Assembly: GCA_023213315.1 (NCBI GenBank)
Contig: JAKCPI010007977.1
Coordinates: 1-64,000 of the forward strand
Source of the DNA: Euborellia annulipes
Lineage: Eukaryota > Arthropoda > Insecta > Dermaptera > Anisolabididae
Length of the DNA: 64,000 nt
Direction: 5' to 3'
Part shown: piece after piece, positions 57,269 to 64,000 of the stretch
Numbering within the stretch: the stretch's first letter is position 1
Layout of the letters: each line of letters begins with the position of its first letter
Translations under genes and position numbers: made by a program
Notes under the pieces: generated by a model
The model's input: the letters and a program-made list of their open reading frames with translations, nothing else
Told to the model about the DNA's origin: nothing
The model's database searches: none

Positions 57269-60200
57269 CCTACTTGTTGAGCTAGCTTCTTAAATTTAAG
57301 TAAATTATCATCTAATTATAGGTAAATAAATAACACGAGGTTAAGGTTCAAAAGGATTTTATTTTAGCTTATGCACATTTGGACGTTAACACATCATCAG
57401 AGCTATGACACAAAAATCATAGCTCTGTAAATGATGTATTAACGTCGAAATGCGCATAAGCTCTTTTGAAACTTAACCTAGTGTTATTTATTTATCTATA
57501 ATTTGATACTTCTTTATTTGGCTGCCTGCACCAATACCTTCTATGACATAGTATTATTTATTTATCTGATAACGATTTGCCTTTTTTATAAATAATGAAA
57601 TTTTTGTTATTATTTATGTTATGCCAAAATAAAATTTTTGATTTTTTCAAGAATCCTGTTTTAAAAACAAACAAAATTAAAGGTTTTATTTTATTTTTTA
57701 GATTAATAAATTTGTCTAAAGAAGGTTTATTTTTTATAATAAAGGAAAAATTAATAGCTTATACTATAAAATATATTAGAAATAGTATATAGGCCTACAG
57801 GCGATTTTATTATTATTATTTTATATAATCAATTTAAATTTTTTTTTATTTTAAAAGTGAAATTATTTAAATAGAAATAATAATTTAAAAATAAAAATTG
57901 TAAAAATATATAAATCGAAAAAATATATATATATAAATAGAAAAAAAAATTTGAATGTTTTGCTAGGTAAGAAAGAAAAATGTGAAATATTGTACTTGAT
58001 TAAAAATAAAATAATTTTTTTTTTTTTAGAAAATATAAATAAGTATACTTTAAAGAATCGCCTTTTTGTATTCATATAGCTGAGAAGGAAAATCGGTTTT
58101 AAGATTTGCAAATAAAAAAAATCTCAATACAAAGTTATATAGATAAATCATATTCTTTCAAGGAACTTATCACTCTGCAATTTTTGAGGAAATTAATAAA
58201 TAACCAAATTTTATGGTTGGTAAATAACTAACAATTTTCCAATAAAATTAAATCTTTTAATAATGGTGGATGCAGAAGTTCTAGTTTCATGAAATCATGA
58301 TCAATTGGAATTTATATTAATTATTAATAATAATAAAATTACATATTGAAAAAAATTATATTATCACCAATCCTAATAGGATAAATTGCAAATCTTGAAG
58401 ACCGATATGTATAATACATATTAGAACGTATATACATACAAATTTCAGAGGAATAGGGATATGAAAGAACCGGATTTGGGAATCCTCCCACCCGATCCCT
58501 CCCTTCCTTCAATTCCGTCCATCCCCACCTGTGTCCTATTTTTTCCTTGTGTTTGAGCAGAGCTTTATCTGCCACATCCTTGCTTATAAACCGAACGAAA
58601 GCCTCCCCTGTACTCCTTCCTTTGTAGTCTGTCGGGATGGATATCCCGTTCGGTACTATCTCCAACCCTACCCAATCAATAAACAATATGCCCAAAGTCA
58701 ACACACAATAAACAATTAAAAAGCTGTATCTAGATTAATGTTAAAATTCATTTATACAAAAAATATGAGTAAATTATACAAATATTAATTAGTAAATAAT
58801 CAAATGAATATATAATCCATTATAACTTTTTAAAATAATTTTCATTAAATTAATATTTTTTTTTTTTTAATTTCAAAAATAAAAATATAATGGATGAATA
58901 ATAAATTTAAAAAAATTTTAGAATTAATTTGTATAATTTACTACATTACTGTATATTATTTAAATATTCAAGAGCTACAATAAATGAATTTATCATTTCA
59001 AAAATAAGATTTTTTAGACTTTCTATTAAAAAACCAAACCAGGCAACTTAAACTGTTATGGTATCAAGCAATCATAGCTAAATACCAAAAAGTAATCATG
59101 CGCAGTGAAAGTAAATAATACAATAATTAATGGTTTATTAATAGAAAGCCTAGATTAACATAAAGATATGCCTATTTAGAAACACTCCTTAGTATTTAAT
59201 TTAATGAACTTGACTTTTTGACTGTGATCAGGAACCTAACAAAATAATTTATTAAAAATACTATGATAAGGATGATTCATTAAAAGAACATCTCGGAAAA
59301 TTTCTAAGTGGGCATATGCTATCATCAATTGAACGGAGAGAATTTAAGTCTTGTTTTTCTATTAAAAAAAAAAAAAAGATTAAGTCATAGAGTCTAACAG
59401 AGAGTATTTATCCTATATAACGGATTTAACGGATTGAGTTGCTTTTATTTTTGAGGTTTCTTTTATGTTTCAGATCTACTTTTAGAGACTTTATTAAGAT
59501 TGCGATGATGGTCCAGTTTGGGGCTAGTCAGCCACTACGAACCCTCAAACTTCCTCTCTTGATAATAGCTCCAAAAATTGAAAAGCAGAGAAAACAAAAA
59601 CAAAAAACAGAGCTCAACCTATTAAATAATCCTACATTACCAGAAATCTTAATGAACAAATTTTAAATATATATAATGAACAGAACAAATTTCTCCTCTC
59701 ATTTTTTATTAATTATTGTTTTTAAAAATTCGAAAAAGTTCACTTCTGAGTTTTGAGTTTTTAAAATTTTTAGATTAAATTTATCACGAATATGATTATT
59801 AAGCTTTTGTATTATTATTATTATTATGGGAGTTTTTAATTATAAACTACATTTTGTATTCATTATTTATTAAAAATATAAATACTGTACAACGTTTCGA
59901 CTGCTTATTATGCTGCAGTCGTTTTCAAATACTGTTTGCTTACACTGCAGTCGAAACGTTGTAGAGTATTTTTTTTTAAATAAATAATGAATTCAAAATG
60001 TATAATTAAAAACTCCCATAATAATAGTTTTTAAAATGCTGACAAAAATATTTTAGTTTGTTTTTAAAAACAAAATTAATCACTGGTATAAAATTTGATG
60101 AAAGGAATCCTACTATGTTTCTAATAATAATTTCTTCAATTTTTAGATGAATGACTTTTTTGTTTTTACAAAAAAACCTAAAAGTTTAGTCTCAAAAATC

Positions 60201-63200
60201 AAGAGATGTACAAAAATTCTTATCTTTTTTATAACAACAAAAAGGCAATGACAATTTTTTAAGTGCTTCACATTAAATTAAAAAAATTGAGGGGAGGAAT
60301 TTTATCTGAAAGTTATTGGTTAATAAATCATTTAAGCAATAATTCTAAGAATAAATAAACTTAATCGAATAAAAAATAACAATGTTTTTTCAAAATTCGA
60401 AAATATCTAATTTTTAAATTTTAACTATAATTTATTTGTATAAAATACAACATTTTGGGTCGCATCGTGCCTGAAAAGGTCACAATACGAATAGCGGAAA
60501 CGCTTTTTTATTTTATACATATAAATAAATGAACCTAAACAGAGAAAATTATAATTTAAAAAAGAGTTGTGGTAGGTACAATTTCAAAAAGTATCAAGAT
60601 TTTTGAAGGATTAAGAAATTATAAATATATATATATAAAGGAATAAAATAAATTGAAAAATCGCTATGAAACAAATCATAATTACCTGAAAAGAATTGAG
60701 CTATCTCTTCTTTTGAACATCCAAAGGGAAGTCCTCTTAATCTTACACAGGCATCATCCAAAACATTTTCTAAGTTCAAACCACTTCTTTTAACAACCCA
60801 ATCCATTTCAGACTTTTTAGCTTTAAAAACTGAAAAGAAAATATAATTATTAGAAATGCAGATAAAAAATGGAAGCGGAATATAAAATATTTATTTTAAA
60901 AGAAGAAATAAATAAAAATTATTTTCAAAAAAAAAAAACAAAGTAAAATAACCCTTTGAAGATTCTTATATTTAAAAATATTTAATTTCTTTAAATGATC
61001 ATTTTACAGATCTGAAATTTTTTTGATTTATTTCATCTATTTGAATTAGTTGATTTGAAAGTATTTCAAAGCAATTTCTATATATAGTTTACAAAGGTGG
61101 AATATTTAAAATAAATCATGAATAATTTGAAAAACCGTTTAGGCGTTATTCTACCAAAAACTACAGATTAGGTCTGGTCTTGACTCTTGCAACTTCCTAA
61201 ATTCTACAGATTATTGATGAACTCAACGATATTTACAAGTTCCTTTGCTCCCGAAAAAGATTTGTATCAGCTTTATATTTAACTGATTTTCATGGAATGA
61301 TCCTCTTTACGACAGTGCATGATAAATATTTCCAATTTCCGAACATTTCAAGAAGTTTGCGAATAGACTAAAAACAATCTAACTACGAACATGGTCACAA
61401 TGCTGATGGGCTAATATGTGCTTGGAAATATTAGACGAGATGAGGTTACCTTTTTAAAAATCCAATCTGACCGAGACTACCTCGAAAGCTTTCCAGTCAA
61501 TGATGAGAGAGAGACTGAGGATCTCAATAAGAGAGCCCCTTAAATACCCAGAAATTGATGACTTTTTTAATTAGAGTTCCCATGATAGATTGAATTCGTG
61601 CTTAGATGGACATCTCTTATTTCTGTAAGATAATCTTTTCTGGAATTTACGCAAAGATTATCAGCTCTTCTTTCTGAAGAATAATATTTTTTTTTTGATG
61701 ACTCTGAAATCATGGCTTGTCTTTCACTCTCAGGGTGATATTTGATATTTTGCAATCTCTGCATAATTCTTGAATAATAGACCCAGTCATCAGAGCCGTC
61801 TAGACACTCATATTATGTTTGTCAAGCATTTCATCCCAGCACGTGTCATGATTAATTCTTATTATAAAATAAAATTATAAAAATTCTGGCCATAACAAAT
61901 TAAAACGTTCAATTTTCAGCTTCATCTTCTCCGTAATCTGTCGTCATAACAATATTATAATTAATTTGGAAAGGTTTAGGCTTTTCTCATTACGAAAAAA
62001 TATAATCGCATAACATATAATGAGTCGCAGAAAATTAATTGATGTATATACATAGATAAAAAAAATGTTGGGCGGTTAAATATTGTTTTTTGTTACCAGT
62101 ATATTTTTTAAAATTTCTTTTTTTTTTAACAAGACATGTGAGTGTTTTTTATTGATGAGAAATAAATATAAGGAAAAGAAGTACAGTCGACTCTCGATAA
62201 TTCGAAAATCAAGGTACCCAAAGATTAAGTTTTTATTATATTTTTGAAAATTTATGAACTTATATAAATATTATATATAGCCTAAAGTATAAAAGTAACT
62301 ATTGGGCCATGGCTCACTGGTAGAGCTTCTTTTGCTAGGGGTCAAGGGATCGCATCCCGGCTTATGCGACAAAAATTTATTTCATTTGAATTGGCTTCCA
62401 ATCAAATGAAATAAACAGAGACGGGGTCTAAATGGCCTCTGATGCCGAAAAAGACTCTAATAAAATTAAAAAAAAAAAAAAAAACAATTGTTCCTCGCGG
62501 ATATTTTATTAAAATCACTTGGAAGGCAATAAACCATCACTGAAGAAGACAAGATATCAAAAACTACATATATATACAAACCAATATAGGTTTGTATACT
62601 TTTGAAATATTTATGAAAATTTATATTGTTTTGTACTGAGAAAAGCCTCTCCAAATTAATATCTGCCGCACTCGGTGAGTCTACATTTAAATAATATAAT
62701 TATTTTGAACATATTACAGATCTGCATCATCACCTTACGATTCATTTTACTAATCGGTAGTTATATGTGTCCCTATGAGTCGGAGTTTCTATGTCAAGTT
62801 AACTCCTTTGGTAAAATTAATTTTGATCTTACAAATTACGACCCAAAAATAATCCATCGAGGAATACATGATTAAATTTAAGTGGTCAATAAATCGAAAA
62901 AGATCTGTGGCTGTAGGTTTAATGATGATGGAGTCATGAAAAAAACAAGACGAATGCAGCCAAATATTCTTTTATTTTAAATCTCGCCCTCACGGCTGAC
63001 GTTTCGGCCCGAGGTCTAGGCAATAAAATAAATAAAATCAGGGAAATGAGATATAGTTGTGATTTCCTTTGTTTTATACACTGGGAAAAAAGATCCTTAA
63101 GCGATATTTAGGATTTTAATTAAAAATATATATATATATATTTTTATAAGTAAAATTATGTCTTATGAACCATACGGTAAATAAATTTTTTTTTAAATAA

Positions 63201-63653
63201 AATGATTAATTGGAGTCAAAGAAAAAACGTTTTTCAAGTTATTAATGGTTCTCAAAAAATTATGAATCAATAATTAAACTACAACATTTAATATTCTAAT
63301 AAACAAAAATTAAATAATATACCTTCGATATATCTGTGGCCCATGTGATCGCGGTCTTTTTTACAGGCTAATTCTATATCATCATCTGTTTCCATTTCTA
63401 CATAGGCTTCTCCACTTGGGCGTCCTTCCCGGGACATCGTCATATGAACACCCAATTTACCATCTTTTATGTTGCAATCAGCTAAAAAATTAAAATTTTC
63501 AATTAGAACGAGATATCTTAAATATTTTTTATAAAAGTTTGTAATATACTTACAGAAAAATTTAATAATTTCATCAATAGTAGTAGACCAAGGCAAGCCT
63601 CGCATTTTAATAACATACCGCTCATCATCATGATCATCAGATGTATGAGACAT
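51322..63653 (-). CDS. hnRNP H/F-type RNA-binding protein (glorund-like), 9 coding exons
   Basis: Nuclear RNA-binding protein of the hnRNP H/F family, which binds G-tracts through quasi-RRMs and acts in splicing, polyadenylation and (Drosophila glorund) translational repression. Coding exons (minus): 63653-63554, 63481-63323, 60829-60686, 58667-58529, 55450-55278, 54360-54095, 53238-53119, 52996-52885, 51419-51322; all GT-AG and in frame, total 436 aa (vertebrate H/F 415-449). qRRM1 is about residues 12-90 ([38 protein letters not shown]), qRRM2 about 108-187 ([35 protein letters not shown]), qRRM3 about 308-386 ([38 protein letters not shown]). The linker has a ten-Gly run (about 294-303) and the tail is Gly/Asn-rich. 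The fourth exon is markedly richer in G/C-ending codons than its neighbours. It faces mL64 tail to tail across 5.3 kb. Family certain; H versus F is not meaningful in invertebrates. Confidence 0.95.
51587..52214. mobile_element. hAT-type element with transposase remnant, in hnRNP intron 8
   Basis: Ends TAGAGCTCGGATG and AATCCGGGCTCTA; flanks GTCATTAT and GTCATTAC (7 of 8). The minus strand holds [10 protein letters not shown], the hAT dimerisation signature, so this element derives directly from a transposase-bearing parent. Confidence 0.82.
53573..53660. repeat. 23-bp tandem repeat with ATCGAT
   Basis: Four copies of a unit like TAATCGATTATTTTAAAAAT in hnRNP intron 6; each unit is itself nearly palindromic. 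Confidence 0.85.
54459..55187 (+). repeat. Dispersed repeat A, full-length, in hnRNP intron 5
   Basis: Starts AAATCTGGTGTGACTGG, ends TAAGAAAAAGTAAAAA; about 730 bp without insertions. Confidence 0.8.
55860..56700. other. hnRNP intron 4 repeat DNA
   Basis: GTGCAGACAGCCAAATAAAG at 55865 matches the conserved terminus of the hammerhead-type repeats (compare 57511-57532, inverted). An inverted repeat around 56160-56310 (TGCGTTATTCACAAGATATA) and a (TA)n run follow. Confidence 0.5.
56707..57039. mobile_element. Inverted pair of hammerhead-like repeats in hnRNP intron 4
   Basis: ATGAGGACGATAAGGAG and its reverse bound two arms of about 135 bp. The left arm has the motif at 56775-56804; the right arm has lost the GAAA segment. 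Confidence 0.78.
56775..56804 (-). ncRNA. Hammerhead-like motif, one core change
   Basis: CTGAGGC (the right arm reads CTAAGGA), extra T, helix II GGC/GCC extended by TC/GA, GAAATATTT. Confidence 0.48.
57134..57164 (+). ncRNA. Decayed hammerhead-like motif
   Basis: CTGAAGA intact, extra T, a GAGCGAG...TTGTCC stem resembling 2335-2365, GATA in place of GAAA. Confidence 0.38.
57366..57404 (-). ncRNA. Hammerhead-like motif with canonical CTGATGA (AUGCGCAU type)
   Basis: Helix I AGCT on both sides (57404-57401, 57369-57366), CTGATGA (57400-57394), a weak helix II, CAAA for GAAA, then ATGTGCATA. Its inverted twin at 57421-57462 has the intact GAAA and a perfect ATGCGCAT. Confidence 0.55.
57421..57462 (+). 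ncRNA. Hammerhead-like motif, twin of 57366-57404
   Basis: AGCT, CTG-taa-ATGA (three-base disruption of the core), CGTC, GAAA, self-complementary ATGCGCAT, A, AGCT. Between them the two copies preserve every required element. Confidence 0.5.
59779..60028. mobile_element. Inverted pair with GACTGC hairpins in hnRNP intron 3
   Basis: AATAATAATTATGGGAGTTT-type arms are inverted. The minus-strand motif at 59895-59929 has helix II GACTGC/GCAGTC and GAAACGTT; the right arm keeps GCAGTCGAAACGTT. A half copy of the outer arm lies at 49655-49770. Confidence 0.7.
59895..59929 (-). ncRNA. Decayed hammerhead-like hairpin (ACGU type)
   Basis: TTTGAAAAC in place of the 5' core, perfect 6-bp helix II GACTGC/GCAGTC, GAAA, then CGTTG; ACGT followed by T keeps the UH pattern. 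Confidence 0.45.
60840..62300. other. hnRNP intron 2, left part: an unidentified mixed-composition stretch
   Basis: About 61140-61870 is less AT-rich than the surrounding intron and holds a 65-codon minus frame (61764-61567) with no family I recognise. It may be an old coding relic. Confidence 0.3.
62303..62482 (+). mobile_element. tRNA-derived SINE, copy 2 (hnRNP intron 2)
   Basis: A box TGGCTCACTGGTAGAGC, B box AGGGATCGCATCCC, body GGGTCTAAATGGCCTC, poly(A) tail of 16 bases. Same family as 12900-13085. Confidence 0.82.
62945..63020 (-). mobile_element. Solo arm of the GALNT7-intron-4 hammerhead repeat
   Basis: ACAAGACGAATGCAGCCAAA through GACGTTTCGGCCCGAG matches 33510-33580; it breaks off inside helix II, so the 5' core is missing. 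Confidence 0.75.
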
Positions 63654-64000
63654 TTTGATTGTAATTTATTTAATAAACAGAATCTAAAAGATAATTAATT
63701 TATATAAATATAAATTATAAAAGATTTTATTGAAAATACTTATGAAAAAAATAAACATGCGTAAAAGGACGCTTTGATAAATAATTGGTTAGAAAGGATA
63801 AAACAATAAATAACTCACTTATATTTGTATGTGGAACAATTCTATACAACATATAATCACTTCAGTATATTAAATAATAGTATTTTAAACGTAGTAATCT
63901 GAAACCGAACTGTTTATGACTATAATATTAAAATTACAAGTATGTTTTATAATGGCTTCGTTGAGTGTCTAAGATGTTGATAAAAAGATGAGCTGGTTTA
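63654..64000. other. Upstream flank of the hnRNP gene
   Basis: 5' UTR and promoter must lie here or beyond the window edge; AT-rich, no distinct motif recognised. Confidence 0.4.

Noticed and set aside
62536..62570. CTGAAGAAGACAAG near 62536 as a hammerhead core
   Set aside because: The second half reads AAAAAC without a closing stem; too weak to list.
1..64000. CRISPR arrays, bacterial operons, phage or plasmid features
   Set aside because: The window is eukaryotic; repeats are transposon-derived or microsatellites with no spacer-repeat periodicity.
36424..64000. An autonomous Penelope-like reverse transcriptase or GIY-YIG endonuclease that could mobilise the hammerhead repeats
   Set aside because: No frame or fragment resembling either domain was found on any strand of the window.

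Overview
Nuclear DNA of an animal, most likely an arthropod. It is AT-rich, its genes are split by GT-AG introns, and it is dense with (TA)n tracts, hAT-type insertions, foldback repeats and hammerhead-ribozyme-like repeats. Four conserved housekeeping genes could be reconstructed exon by exon. I cannot name the species from the sequence.

Layout. (1) 1-22640: no gene found. This is a repeat field: a long palindrome with two complete hammerhead-like cores (27-848), LINE 3' ends on the minus strand, a 2.7-kb near-identical duplication (3611-6311 and 7965-10664), a second duplication pair (6619-7962 and 17317-18655), a 1.5-kb foldback element (13876-15400), and hAT insertions with exact 8-bp target duplications. 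(2) 22657-30818, minus: CCT4, the delta subunit of the cytosolic chaperonin, 13 coding exons, 536 aa. The last exon encodes only five residues and is easily missed. (3) 31487-36423, plus: a GALNT7-type polypeptide GalNAc-transferase, 11 exons, 576 aa, divergent from CCT4 across 668 bp. (4) 37200-42100: stacked transposon insertions. (5) 42164-46062, plus: mitoribosomal protein mL64 (GADD45GIP1/CRIF1), 3 exons, 237 aa; its first intron holds a broken Ty3/gypsy integrase and an inverted pair of tRNA-like sequences. (6) 46063-51321: intergenic, with another hammerhead/tandem-repeat element at 49100-49660. (7) 51322-63653, minus: an hnRNP H/F-type RNA-binding protein (glorund-like), 9 coding exons, 436 aa, three quasi-RRMs.

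The genes do unrelated jobs: cytosolic protein folding, Golgi O-glycosylation, mitochondrial translation, and nuclear RNA processing. Nothing suggests functional linkage beyond the shared CCT4/GALNT7 promoter interval.

The most interesting signal is a large, diverse set of short repeats that fit the hammerhead self-cleaving ribozyme pattern (CUGANGA, helix II, GAAA, helix III, UH). At least 25 sites in about ten sequence families are scattered through introns and intergenic DNA, mostly as inverted pairs. In several families helix III is a short self-complementary string (ACGU, ACAUGU, AUGCGCAU) followed by U-H logic, which suggests dimeric ribozymes like those known in Penelope-like elements and retrozymes. 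Several families share a downstream TTTGGCTGC block. One family also carries a tandem-repeat reading frame kept open at two distant loci. All exon joins, domain calls and ribozyme folds were done by eye; no alignment, folding or database search was run.
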